Shown here piece by piece: positions 7,478 through 16,299 of a DNA stretch of 64,000 nt. The stretch is from DATCJA01 sp963734635. GTDB taxonomy: Bacteria; Acidobacteriota; Vicinamibacteria; Vicinamibacterales; UBA2999. The stretch spans positions 1,302,001 to 1,366,000 of the forward strand of contig CAVTIA010000003.1 in the NCBI GenBank assembly GCA_963734635.1. The letters run 5' to 3'. The stretch's first letter is position 1, and each line of letters opens with the position of its first letter. The notes below the pieces were generated by a model, which did no database searches, was not told the origin of the DNA, and saw only the letters and a program-made list of their open reading frames with translations. The position numbers and the translations under genes are program-made.

Positions 7478-8761
7478 ATGACCAATCGTATCCATTACGC
7501 GTGGATCGTCGCGCTCGTCACGTTCGGCGTGCTGCTGGTCACCGCCGGAGTTCGCGCCACACCCGGCGTCCTCATGATCTCGCTCGAAGGCGAATTTGGA
7601 TGGAGCCGCACGGCCATCTCCGCCGCGGTTGCAATCAACATCGCACTGTTCGGGCTGATCGGTCCCTTTGCCGCGTCGGTCATGGACCGCTGGGGGCTTC
7701 GTCGGGTCGTCCTCGGCGCCGTGGCACTGCTCGCGGTATCGGTGGCACTCACCACACGCATGCAGACCCAGTGGCAGTTCACCCTGCTGTGGGGCGTGCT
7801 GGTCGGCACCGGGACAGGAGTGACGTCGATGGTGCTCGCGGCCATCATCGCGAGCCGCTGGTTCGACGAGCGGCGCGGCCTGGTGCTGGGCATCCTGTCG
7901 GCGGCCAACGCGACCGGACAGCTCGTGTTCCTGCCAGTGCTCGCGTCGCTGGTTGCCGAACGCGGGTGGCGTGCCGCCGCCCTGGTGGTTTCGGGCGCCG
8001 CGGCTATCGTGTTCGGGATCGTCTACTTCTTCATGCGCGATCGGCCCGAGGACCTGGGGCTGCTGCCGTACGGCCAGAGCCGACTCGCCGGGAACACCTC
8101 GCCGGTGCGCGTCATGGCACCGGTCGAAGCGTTGCGCCATGCAGTACGTTCACGTCCTTTTTGGATACTCGCCGGAACGTTCTTCGTATGCGGCGCAAGC
8201 ACGAACGGGCTTATTGGCACTCACTTGATCGCCGCGTGTCATGACTACGGGATCGCGGAAGTGCGGTCGGCACGGCTCCTCGCCATGATGGGGATTTTCG
8301 ACATCATCGGGACGACAGCATCGGGCTGGCTCACAGACCGGTATTCCCCTCGCCATCTGCTGTTTTCGTACTACACGCTGCGCGGCATCTCGCTGCTCTT
8401 CCTCCCCTTCACGCTCCAGGAGGGCGCCGGCGGGCTCGCATGGTTCGCGGTGTTCTACGGTCTCGACTGGATTGCCACCGTGCCGCCCACCGTGCGTCTT
8501 ACCAACGAGGCGTTCGGCCGGGAAAATACGGGCGTGATTTACGGATGGATCGGCGCGAGCCACCAGCTCGGCGCGTCGATGGCCGCGTTCGGCGCAGGCG
8601 CCATCCGGACAATGCTGGGCGATTACCAGTTCGCGTTCTGGATCGCGGGTCTGCTGTGTGTCGTCGCAGGTATGTCGTTTCTGACAATTGGACGACGATC
8701 GTTCGTTCCGCCACGATGGACGGGCCATCCGACCGAGTCGCTTGCCGCCTCAGTCTCGTAA
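7478..8761 (+). CDS. MFS transporter
   Basis: 427 residues with 12 predicted helices, typical of MFS_1. After TM2 there is 'VMDRWGLRRVVLG', the MFS motif-A loop, and the TM4-5 loop has 'ASRWFDERRGLVLGILSAANATG', typical of the oxalate/formate-antiporter-like or monocarboxylate branch. It ends with a short cytoplasmic tail. The start is the ATG in 'MTNRIHYAWIV', a family-typical beginning; the RBS is weak. It is divergent from the cupin/symporter operon and followed by a REP-like pair, so it is probably monocistronic. The substrate is likely a small organic anion, by family analogy only. Confidence 0.88.
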   Translation: MTNRIHYAWIVALVTFGVLLVTAGVRATPGVLMISLEGEFGWSRTAISAAVAINIALFGLIGPFAASVMDRWGLRRVVLGAVALLAVSVALTTRMQTQWQFTLLWGVLVGTGTGVTSMVLAAIIASRWFDERRGLVLGILSAANATGQLVFLPVLASLVAERGWRAAALVVSGAAAIVFGIVYFFMRDRPEDLGLLPYGQSRLAGNTSPVRVMAPVEALRHAVRSRPFWILAGTFFVCGASTNGLIGTHLIAACHDYGIAEVRSARLLAMMGIFDIIGTTASGWLTDRYSPRHLLFSYYTLRGISLLFLPFTLQEGAGGLAWFAVFYGLDWIATVPPTVRLTNEAFGRENTGVIYGWIGASHQLGASMAAFGAGAIRTMLGDYQFAFWIAGLLCVVAGMSFLTIGRRSFVPPRWTGHPTESLAASVS

Positions 8762-8811
8762 GTGCTTCACGTCGGATGCAGTTCTGCTACTGAAATCGGG
8801 TTTTGCTGAGT

Positions 8812-8875
8812 CGTACGTAGTGTCCGCCTTCAGGCGGACCAACGGTCGTCCGGCTAAAGCCGGACACTGACGTAC
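8812..8875. repeat. REP-like pair, inverted, CGTAGTG family
   Basis: Two palindromes face each other: GTACGTAGTG plus GTCCGCCTTCAGGCGGAC, and the inverted copy GTCCGGCTAAAGCCGGAC ending CACTGACGTAC. The pair fills the space between the convergent MFS (+) and TonB receptor (-) stops, a common REP position, and may act as a bidirectional terminator. Confidence 0.8.
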
Positions 8876-8885
8876 TCAAACTCCG

Positions 8886-11657
8886 TCACTGGCCCAGGTT
8901 CAGCCTTACGCCAATCATTGCGCGGCGTGGATCGATGAAATTGACCGACTGCCCGAACGTCGGACTGTACAGATTGTCGGTGACCAGCCCCTCCTCCGCG
9001 GTGTCGTTGAACGCATTCAGCACGTCCACCAGCAGTTCCACACGCGTGGAGCCGCCCAGCGAAATTGCCCTCGAAAGGCGCAAGTCGACCAGTGTTTGCG
9101 ATGACAGCCGGCGAGAGCCTCGTGGCTCGAGCAGGATGCGCTGATCGCTCTGCGGCAGCGTGATCTGCGCGCTTGCCGCCCACGGCTTTCCGCTGAAGTG
9201 CTGCACGTTGGCCGCGAGGACGAACCCCGTCCGGGGCACGTCAACGCTGCCCATCGCTCGCAGCATGTGCGGTCGATCGTTGGGCAACCGGCCGCGGGCG
9301 TTCGTCAGGCTGTTTGGATCCTGTCCAAACGTGAGGAAGGGCGTGCCGGCAATCGTGCTGACCTGCGGTCCCGCGGCGGTGGCGGCGCTGGACACCTGAA
9401 ACCCGGAGGCCCTCGACCAGGTGTATGAACCAAACGCCTGCCAGCCATCAGACCGTCGCTTCTCGACGGCCATCACCACCCCGTTGTAGGTCAGCGAATA
9501 GCCCTCAGGATTGGTCAACAGGAATCGGCGATCGGCGGTGGAGTTGGTAATCACGTACACCGGCACGCTGTGGCCGTCCGGCAACGAGCGAACCTCTTCC
9601 CGATACTGCCCGCCGACGTCCGTCCAGCCGATGAAGCGGCTACCGTTCTTCCGAACGTACGCCATCGCGACCGCGAGCTGTCGCCCGAGCTCCCGGTCGA
9701 CGCCGATGGAGTACTCGTCCGTGCGCGGAGACCGTGTTCGAGGATCGAGTTCGAGATTCCGCTTCGGGTCGACCACTGATACGAGAGTCGTATAGCCTCC
9801 GGTTGCGGGGTTGTAGGCCATCGTGGTGGTCGGCGTGGCAGCCGGATGAATCGGGGACAGTTCTCCCGTGAGGACGCCCTGGTTGAACCGGCCGTAGCTT
9901 GCACGAAGCATCGTTCGGCCATCGCCCGTGAGCTTCATCGTGACGCCCAGACGCGGCGACCAGATGTTCCACGTGTACAACGTGCCCAGGCCCTCGACGA
10001 TGGTGTCGGTCTCACGGCCTTGGACATCGAGCTTCGGCAGGTCTTGACTGATCGCGCGGCTGTGGTCGAATCGGACTCCGGCATTGATCGTCAGCAGATT
10101 GCCGACCGTGATGGCGTCGCTCATGAACCCCGAAGTCGTGAAAAACACGCCACCTGTGATTGACGGATCGCTCGAGATAGCCTGAAACGGCTGGCCGCTG
10201 CTCTCCACGTACCTGACACCGGTCGGAATAATTGACGACAGGTGATGCTCCCCTTTTTCGAACTGTCCGCCGAACCTCAACTGGTGATCGGCGCCCAACA
10301 CATCCGGCCGGTAGTGATTGATGGTCCCCTTGCTGGTGGTGCGGATGAGCGTGAGCCCGCCGAACGTCTGCGGCGCGTCGCTGAACACGCCAGTTACCCG
10401 ATCGAACCTGCTTGGGGTCGTCACGTTGCCCGTGCTTGTGTCGTCCTCGCGGTCAAACACGAACCGTCCGACGCGGACGTCCCATACGGTGTTGGAGGAC
10501 AACGTGTGCGTGAGGTGGCCGAAGGTCATAGCGGGAACCGACGCGTGCCGGCGCTGTGTCGCTTCAAACGGTCTGACGCGCGTCGGGAGCTCCGGGTTGA
10601 CCCAGAACTCGTCGTGAAAGCTTTGAAGCAATTGCCAGCCTGGCGCCAGCCGCCAGGTGAGCTTCGCGAAGATCTTGTCCTGCTCGTACGTCCGCGGGAA
10701 TGCCGGGTCGGTGCCCGGCTGACTGTCGTAGTCGCGCAAATGCTGGTACCCGGCAAAGAACCACAGCCGGTCACGAACAATGGGACCGCCGAGGTTTGTC
10801 GTCGCGTCACGGTACCTGACGCGTTCGTATCCGCTTCGAAGCTGCTCGGGACCGGGGTATGTGAGCCTCACCGGCTCACTGGTCAAGCCGGCGGTCTGCC
10901 CGTAGTACGACGCGTCGTACAGAAAACGGTCACTGCCCTGTCTTGTCACCACATTGACCACGGCGCCCTGCATGTTGCCGAACTCCGCCGAGGCCCCGAC
11001 AGACTGGACTTGCACCTCCTGGATGAAGTCCACGCCGGGCTCGGATCGCGCCTCACCACTGCATGGGCAGGTAAAGTTCGTCCCGTCGATGAGAAACACG
11101 TTCTCGTTGGTACCGGAACCGAACGCCGAAACACTGTTGGTCGAAACACTTCCGGGCGAGGTGGGCGACACGCCAGGCGCGGCGCGAATGAAATCGAACA
11201 TGCTGAATCGCCGGACCGGAATCGCCCTGATGTCTTCGGGGCCGAAGCGGGTCTCGAACCCGCTCCCGCGGGCTTCAATACGTGAGCCCGCGCTCTCCAC
11301 CACCACCGACTCCTGCAGACCCGCCACAGTGAGCGTCACGCTTCGCTCGATGGTGGCGCCGACCCCGATCCGAATCCCCTCTTCGTGGTAGGCCCCGAAT
11401 CCCTGGGCCTCGACGTCGAGCGCGTACAGTCCGGGCGGTAGAGCCGGAAAGCGCAGCTGCCCCTTGTCATTTGTGGTGGCTGTCTGTGCGCCGCCAATCA
11501 GAGCCGGGGAGCTCACACGAGCAACTGCACCCCGGAGAACGCCGCCCTGGGCGTCCTCGACGGTCCCGATCAGGGAACCGGTCACGTCCTGCGCGGCAGC
11601 GACATGAACATGCACTGCACATGCGACGGCGAGAAGAATCGTCATCAGTCTGCGCAT
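8886..11657 (-). CDS. TonB-dependent receptor, Oar-like (complete)
   Basis: 923 residues. A signal peptide (about 1-22, ending AAAQD) is followed by a carboxypeptidase-regulatory-like Ig domain at about 23-110 (TGSLIGTVEDAQGGVL), then a plug domain with 'FDFIRAAPGVSPTSPG', 'NVFLIDGTNF' and 'EVQVQSVGASAEFG', and a long beta-barrel from about 230 ending with 'MIGVRLNLGQ'. The plug carries a CPC cysteine pair (FTCPCSG) next to the DGTNF loop, plausibly a disulphide. The role is outer-membrane uptake driven by TonB; the substrate is unknown. It is divergent from the winged-helix/TolB-like regulator at 11854, which could control it. Confidence 0.9.
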   Translation of the reverse strand: MRRLMTILLAVACAVHVHVAAAQDVTGSLIGTVEDAQGGVLRGAVARVSSPALIGGAQTATTNDKGQLRFPALPPGLYALDVEAQGFGAYHEEGIRIGVGATIERSVTLTVAGLQESVVVESAGSRIEARGSGFETRFGPEDIRAIPVRRFSMFDFIRAAPGVSPTSPGSVSTNSVSAFGSGTNENVFLIDGTNFTCPCSGEARSEPGVDFIQEVQVQSVGASAEFGNMQGAVVNVVTRQGSDRFLYDASYYGQTAGLTSEPVRLTYPGPEQLRSGYERVRYRDATTNLGGPIVRDRLWFFAGYQHLRDYDSQPGTDPAFPRTYEQDKIFAKLTWRLAPGWQLLQSFHDEFWVNPELPTRVRPFEATQRRHASVPAMTFGHLTHTLSSNTVWDVRVGRFVFDREDDTSTGNVTTPSRFDRVTGVFSDAPQTFGGLTLIRTTSKGTINHYRPDVLGADHQLRFGGQFEKGEHHLSSIIPTGVRYVESSGQPFQAISSDPSITGGVFFTTSGFMSDAITVGNLLTINAGVRFDHSRAISQDLPKLDVQGRETDTIVEGLGTLYTWNIWSPRLGVTMKLTGDGRTMLRASYGRFNQGVLTGELSPIHPAATPTTTMAYNPATGGYTTLVSVVDPKRNLELDPRTRSPRTDEYSIGVDRELGRQLAVAMAYVRKNGSRFIGWTDVGGQYREEVRSLPDGHSVPVYVITNSTADRRFLLTNPEGYSLTYNGVVMAVEKRRSDGWQAFGSYTWSRASGFQVSSAATAAGPQVSTIAGTPFLTFGQDPNSLTNARGRLPNDRPHMLRAMGSVDVPRTGFVLAANVQHFSGKPWAASAQITLPQSDQRILLEPRGSRRLSSQTLVDLRLSRAISLGGSTRVELLVDVLNAFNDTAEEGLVTDNLYSPTFGQSVNFIDPRRAMIGVRLNLGQ

Positions 11658-11853
11658 GGGAGCCCTCCACTGGGATAAAACGTCAAATGCCGACCGGCGA
11701 ACACTAGGGCGGGCGGAATTGCTGTCGCAAGCAGCAATCCGCGGTATCGCCCGAAATCGCTCCTGTGCCGTCGAATACCGTCCATTGCCGCGGGTTCAGG
11801 GCGGCGCTACAATCCCGTTCTCTCGATCCCCCTCCGGCTCAGCTGCACGCGCC

Positions 11854-13870
11854 ATGGCCGACACCTCTCTTCCGGCTTCGTCAGCTCCGGTCGAGCACAC
11901 GCCCGACGACCGCCTTGATTCCTGGAAAGAAATCGCTGCCTACATGAAGCGGGACGCCACAACCGTGCAGCGTTGGGAGAAGCGCGAAGACATGCCCGTG
12001 CATCGTCATATCCACGACAAGCTCGGGTCGGTTTACGCCTTCCGGACCGAGCTCGACGCATGGGCCAGGAATCGGCGGCCTGCGCCGGTCGAGGACGCGA
12101 GTGACAGTGGTGCGGGCCCTGCAGCCGGCCGAGCCTCGTGGTTGTGGCCGATGGCCGCAGTTTGTGGCGCTGTCGCCCTCGGCGTCGCTGCATGGCAGTT
12201 TCAGACCGGCGCGGACCGTGTTGACAATCCTCTGGCGAACGGCCGCTTCCTGCAGCTGACCGATTTCGACGGAATCGAACAGGCGGCCGCCTTGTCTCGT
12301 GAAGGCAGACTTGCCGCGTTTCAATCGGATCGCGATGGACGCATGGATATATGGGTGACAGAGGTCGGCTCAGGCCGGTTTGACAACCTCACCCGTGGAT
12401 CCGTGCATGACGTCGTGAATCCCTCGGTCCGGACCCTTGGCTTCTCGCCTGACGGATCTCTGGTTACGTTCTGGGCAAGGAAGCTCGGCGGTTCCGCGCA
12501 GGACATCAGCGTCTGGGGAGTGCCCGTTCTCGGTGGCCCGGCGCGTCCGTATCTGGAAGGCGTTGCAGAATTCGATTGGTCGGAGGACGGCCGCCTCGTC
12601 TATCACACACCAGGGCCCGGCGATCCGACGTTCGTGCGCGATCCGGGCGAGGCGTCGCAGCCACGCGAGATTTTTTCAGCGCCCCCTGGCCTCCACGCTC
12701 ACTTTCAACTCTGGTCGCCGGATCGGAGGTCTATCTACTTCGTCCAGGGTTCGGTACCTGATCGAATGGACATCTGGCGCATGAGCCCAACTGGAGGACC
12801 TCCCGAACGGATTACGCATCACGACGCGGTCGTCACGCACCCTGTGTTCCTGAACGCGAAAACGCTGATGTACCTGGCGAGCGACCCGGAAGGGGGCGGA
12901 CCGTGGATCCACAGTCTCGACGTCGACCGACGCGTGCCGCAACGACTGAGCCTTGGTATCGACAGGTACACGTCGCTCGCGGCAAGCGCGGATGGCCGGC
13001 GTCTGGTCGCGACGCTCGCGACCACGAAGAGCACGCTGTGGCGCCTGCCGGTGACCGCCGATCAAGCCGACCTGTCGGATTCCCGCCCCATCTCACTGAC
13101 GACGGGCAACGGTTCCTCTCCACGACTCGGCGCCGGTTTTCTGCTCTACGTCACCTCGAAGGGCACCACCGACAGCATCTGGATGCTGGCGAGCGATCTC
13201 GCCACCGAGGTATGGAGCGCGCCGGAGAGCCGCATCGTTGGAGCGCCTGCCATCGCACGTGACGGACGCCGCATCGCGTTTTCGGTCAGGCGAAGCGGAC
13301 AGACACTTGCTGTACGTCGCGAATCTGGATGGCACGGATGTTCGCGTGGTCTCGAGCGCTTTGGAATTGCAGGGTGGGCCAGCCTGGACGCCGGATGGCG
13401 AATCGATTACGGTGGCCTCGGTTGTCGACAGAGTGCCGCGGCTCTTCAACGTACCGGTGGACGGCCGCTCACCGGCGCGCCTCATGGAGGAGTACTCCGT
13501 TGATCCGGTGTGGTCGCCCGACGGGAAGATGATTCTGTACTCAGGTCCCGACATCGGGACGACATTTCCGGTCAAGGCGGCCAATGCGGATGGCAGTGCG
13601 CATTTTCTGCCGAACCTCACGCTCACGCGCGGCGCCAGGCATCTGTCCTTCATGGGAGGACGGCGATCCATCCTGGCGCTGCGCGGAGAGATCCGCCACA
13701 AGGATCTTTGGCTGATCGATCTCGAAACCGGCGCCGAGCGTCAGCTCACGAACTTTCCTTCAGACTTTCATGTCCGCGACTTCGACATCTCCGCCGACGG
13801 CCGCGAGATTGTGCTCGAGCAGATCCAGGATCATTCCGATATTGTCCTGATCGAAGTGCCGCGACGATGA
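11854..13870 (+). CDS. winged-helix/membrane/TolB-like propeller protein, frameshifted
   Basis: Start at the ATG of 'MADTSLPASS'. Residues about 23-75 are the same excisionase-like winged helix as at 2268-4028 (SWKEIAAYM, TVQRWEKREDMPVHRH, LGSVYAFRTELDAW), followed by a membrane helix (WLWPMAAVCGAVALGVAAW) and a WD40/TolB-type propeller with repeated 'FSPDGSLV', 'WSPDRRSIYF' and 'WSPDGKMILY' blades. Reading shifts by one base near 13300 (AGACACTTGC): the first frame loses the propeller, while the next one continues it ('LLYVANLDGTDVRVV') to the stop at 13870. Removing one base restores a full protein of about 672 residues, so this is either a sequencing indel or a recent mutation. It is divergent from the TonB receptor. 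Confidence 0.8.
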
Positions 13871-14057
13871 GCATGGTTCCTTTCGCGTGCTATCATGAGG
13901 CGTCGGATCTTGCCGCGTACTGTGCCGCCTCTGGGCGTGACGAGCCTTTCCTGACTCGCTTCCTCCTGAAGTTCAGCTTAGTTACGAGACGAAATCCACT
14001 CACCGTCCTCCTTGGGCGGTCGAGAATCGTCGCACTTGGCGACACAGGAGTTAGTGT

Positions 14058-14363
14058 ATGAGTCGAAAACTGTATGTCGGAAACCTCCCTTACGAAACCG
14101 CTGAAGCAGAGCTCCATGAGCTCTTTGCCAGCGCTGGCACCGTTGAATCGGTGAACGTCGTTCGCGATAAAACCACGGGGCGCCCGCGAGGGTTCGCGTT
14201 CGTCGAAATGAGCACGGACGAGGAGGCCCAGAAAGCCATCGCCGAGTTGAACGCCCATCAACTCGGAGGACGCGGCCTCACCGTCAACGAGGCGCGTCCG
14301 AAGGCGGCGTTTGCCGGCGGATTCGGTGGCGGTGATTCGCGTCGCACGGAACCTCGCTGGTAG
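14058..14363 (+). CDS. RRM-type RNA-binding protein
   Basis: 101 residues with a single RNA-recognition motif over residues 4-80. RNP2 is KLYVGNL (4-10) and RNP1 is RGFAFVEM (45-52), both with the aromatic residues needed for RNA stacking. A short Gly/Arg tail (AGGFGGGDSRRTEPRW) follows, as in cyanobacterial and acidobacterial Rbp proteins linked to cold response. The RBS is ACAGGAG, 8 bases before the ATG. A 187-base leader lies upstream and a 10-bp hairpin follows. The gene precedes a cold-shock-domain gene, so a common stress role is likely. Confidence 0.92.
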   Translation: MSRKLYVGNLPYETAEAELHELFASAGTVESVNVVRDKTTGRPRGFAFVEMSTDEEAQKAIAELNAHQLGGRGLTVNEARPKAAFAGGFGGGDSRRTEPRW

Positions 14364-14378
14364 CATCTCAAGCCGGTC

Positions 14379-14403
14379 GAGGCGGGAGCGTCCCTCCCGC
14401 CTC
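14379..14403 (+). terminator. intercistronic hairpin between the RRM and CSD genes
   Basis: A perfect 10-bp stem, GAGGCGGGAG / CTCCCGCCTC, with a CGTCC loop, 16 bases after the RRM stop and 15 bases before the next start. There is no T-tract; it could partly terminate or stabilise the upstream message. Confidence 0.45.
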
Positions 14404-14417
14404 GTACGGAGGTGTCA

Positions 14418-14720
14418 ATGAGGAAGACGTACTCTTTTGGCGCAAAGCGGGCGACGCAGCGACCGGCAGCCAAACCACGCCTGTTCGAGCGGCGAGGAAC
14501 GCCGGCGACTGGCCGGATCGTGCGGCTTCTCGTAGGTCAGGGCCATGGGTTCATTCGTCTGTCGGACGAACGCGAAGTGTACTTCCATCGTGCCGACCTG
14601 CAGGAGGGCACCTCCATCAGTGATCTCGACGTCGGCGCTGGGGTGCAGTTCGAGCTGTTGGACGATCGCGTGAGCGGACCACGCGCACTGCACCTGAGAC
14701 GACAGCAGCCGAGACCTTGA
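14418..14720 (+). CDS. cold-shock-domain-like protein with basic N-terminal tail
   Basis: 100 residues. The ATG is preceded by GGAGG. The first 30 residues are a basic tail (Arg, Lys, Gln, Pro), followed by a cold-shock-like OB fold at about 32-97: 'TGRIVRLLVGQGHGFIRL' carries the RNP1-like GHGFIRL, and 'EVYFHRADL' carries the RNP2-like YFHRA with its conserved aromatic and His. It is probably a single-stranded nucleic-acid binder, longer than classical CspA because of the tail. It is part of the RNA-binding cluster with the RRM gene upstream and the CspA-like gene at 15644. Confidence 0.8.
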   Translation: MRKTYSFGAKRATQRPAAKPRLFERRGTPATGRIVRLLVGQGHGFIRLSDEREVYFHRADLQEGTSISDLDVGAGVQFELLDDRVSGPRALHLRRQQPRP

Positions 14721-14886
14721 TGAATCGGCGTGGCGGCACCTGACTACTCCGAACCATCAGCGCGCCGGTCGTCCACAGCAGCCCTCATCCTGATGCGCAC
14801 TGTCAGGTTGTTTCGCGATGTCCTCGTTCCAGACTTCGTGCGAACGTAGTCGCTCTTCTTCGCCGAGAAACGGTTCTCGCCGATTG

Positions 14887-15594
14887 CTAACATTCGCTCG
14901 CAGCGAATCCGTCACGCTCCCGTGCGTGCTTCCAACCCAGGAAGATCGTATGTCTGGCGCCGTCCTTCTTCGATCGCGCCCGTACGCGCTCGACTTCCAC
15001 CATAAAGCCGTGGGAGCGAAGACGCTGTTCGAACCTGCGATCTTCCCATGCCGACCATACGGCCAGCATTCCACCTGGCCTGAGTGCGGCGTACATTGCG
15101 GCGACGCCTCCGTTGTCGTAGAGTCCCTCGTTGACCGCAGCCGTAAATGCAGCCGGCCCGTTGTCCACATCCAGCAGCACCACATCGAATCCGCCGGAGT
15201 GCGCGCGCACCGTGAAGCCAACATCGGCAACCTGAATGCGCACACGCGGATCCTTCAGCGGATGTGCGGCTAAGGATCCAAGTGGCCCGCGGTTCCAGTC
15301 GATCACCGCAGGTACGAGTTCCGCGACAGTCACCACGGCGCCCAATGGCAGCAAATCGAGTGCAGCGCGCAGAGTAAATCCCATCCCGAGGCCCCCCACG
15401 AGGACGCGAGGCTGCTTCATCGTTCGGGCACGTCTGCATGCCAACCTGGCCAGCGCTTCCTCTGACCCGTGGCTGCGACTCGACATCAGCGGCTTACCGT
15501 TCGCAAAAATCACGTACTCGTCGTCGTGCCTCATCAGGCAAACGGCGCTTCCGTCAACGGTGCGCGTCTCGTTGAGGAGTTCCCACGACTTCAT
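14887..15594 (-). CDS. spermidine-synthase-like methyltransferase
   Basis: 235 residues from 'MKSWELLNETRT'. It has a Rossmann fold with motif I 'VLVGGLGMGFTLRAAL', an acidic motif II ('VVTVAELVPAVIDW') and 'FDVVLLDVDNGPAAF' at the active-site strand. The order matches spermidine-synthase-like proteins, in which a short N-terminal beta domain precedes the nucleotide fold. The Asp of 'DVDNGP' occupies the catalytic region, but the substrate cannot be assigned. It is convergent with the CSD gene and 49 bases downstream of the CspA-like gene on the same strand. Confidence 0.8.
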   Translation of the reverse strand: MKSWELLNETRTVDGSAVCLMRHDDEYVIFANGKPLMSSRSHGSEEALARLACRRARTMKQPRVLVGGLGMGFTLRAALDLLPLGAVVTVAELVPAVIDWNRGPLGSLAAHPLKDPRVRIQVADVGFTVRAHSGGFDVVLLDVDNGPAAFTAAVNEGLYDNGGVAAMYAALRPGGMLAVWSAWEDRRFEQRLRSHGFMVEVERVRARSKKDGARHTIFLGWKHARERDGFAASEC

Positions 15595-15643
15595 GCTATG
15601 CCGGCCCGCGTGGCGCAACGACGACCGTGACCGTCAGTCCTGC

Positions 15644-15847
15644 CTAGGTGGATGTGCGCCGCACGTTCTCCGCACGGGGCCCCTTCGGTCCGTGCCCGAC
15701 GTCGAACTCGACGCTGTCTCCCTCACGCAGATTGTCAATACTCTCGCCGTAGATCGCACTTTGGTGGAAGAACAGATCCTTCCCTGTGTCGTCTTTGATA
15801 AAACCAAACCCTTTGTCGACTCGTAATGTTCGAATCTTTCCCGTCAT
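15644..15847 (-). CDS. CspA-family cold-shock protein
   Basis: 67 residues, the normal CspA size. RNP1 is KGFGFIK (about 12-18) and RNP2 is DLFFHQSAI (about 24-32), and it ends with the family-typical 'GPKGPRAENVRRTS'. It binds single-stranded RNA/DNA as a chaperone or antiterminator. It is on the minus strand, upstream of the spermidine-synthase-like gene. Its start overlaps the stop side of the small upstream reading frame at 15847-16080 by a few bases. Confidence 0.93.
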   Translation of the reverse strand: MTGKIRTLRVDKGFGFIKDDTGKDLFFHQSAIYGESIDNLREGDSVEFDVGHGPKGPRAENVRRTST

Positions 15848-16080
15848 CAATACCTCCGGTCCAGACGTCTTGTTTGCGAGCCCGCATGATTGTGTTCTCG
15901 AAGATTGCCGTGCCGCTGGCTCTCAGAATCGCGTCCTGAGAATCCTGCCAAGGCGGTAATCCAGCTTTGGCTGACCTCACCCATGTCCATCGACGTTGTC
16001 CCTCGCGAACGCGATAGACGCGTGAGCACGAATCCGACACCGATTGCAGCCGTAACCACGCCAAGCATCCAAATTTCCAT
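15847..16080 (-). CDS. possible small membrane-anchored protein
   Basis: A 77-residue reading frame immediately upstream of the cold-shock gene. The first 20 residues form a hydrophobic helix (WMLGVVTAAIGVGFVLTRL) with a basic end, typical of a membrane anchor; the rest is polar. The C-terminal third is low-complexity and may be out-of-frame noise, and the RBS is weak (TACGGA). It may instead be leader sequence of the cold-shock transcript. Confidence 0.35.
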   Translation of the reverse strand: MEIWMLGVVTAAIGVGFVLTRLSRSRGTTSMDMGEVSQSWITALAGFSGRDSESQRHGNLREHNHAGSQTRRLDRRY

Positions 16081-16299
16081 TCCGTAAGGTTACTCGTTTC
16101 AAGGTACGACGCAGCAGTAATGATGCTCCGAGCGGAAGTTCAGGCTCAATATCGTGTCCAAAGGCGATCCGAGGGGGGTTATGAGGCGATCCTAGCGATA
16201 TTGTTGACGCTCGACGTGGCGAGCCTGCTGGAGGCAATCGAAATCTTGGGGCAGACCTTCTCGGCGACGACCGGCTGCTGCTGTCCGACAATGTCGAGG

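Noticed and set aside
10242..11285. 347-residue plus frame opposite the Oar receptor
   Set aside because: Long only because of the GC-rich antisense strand; no family match, and the receptor has complete domain structure.
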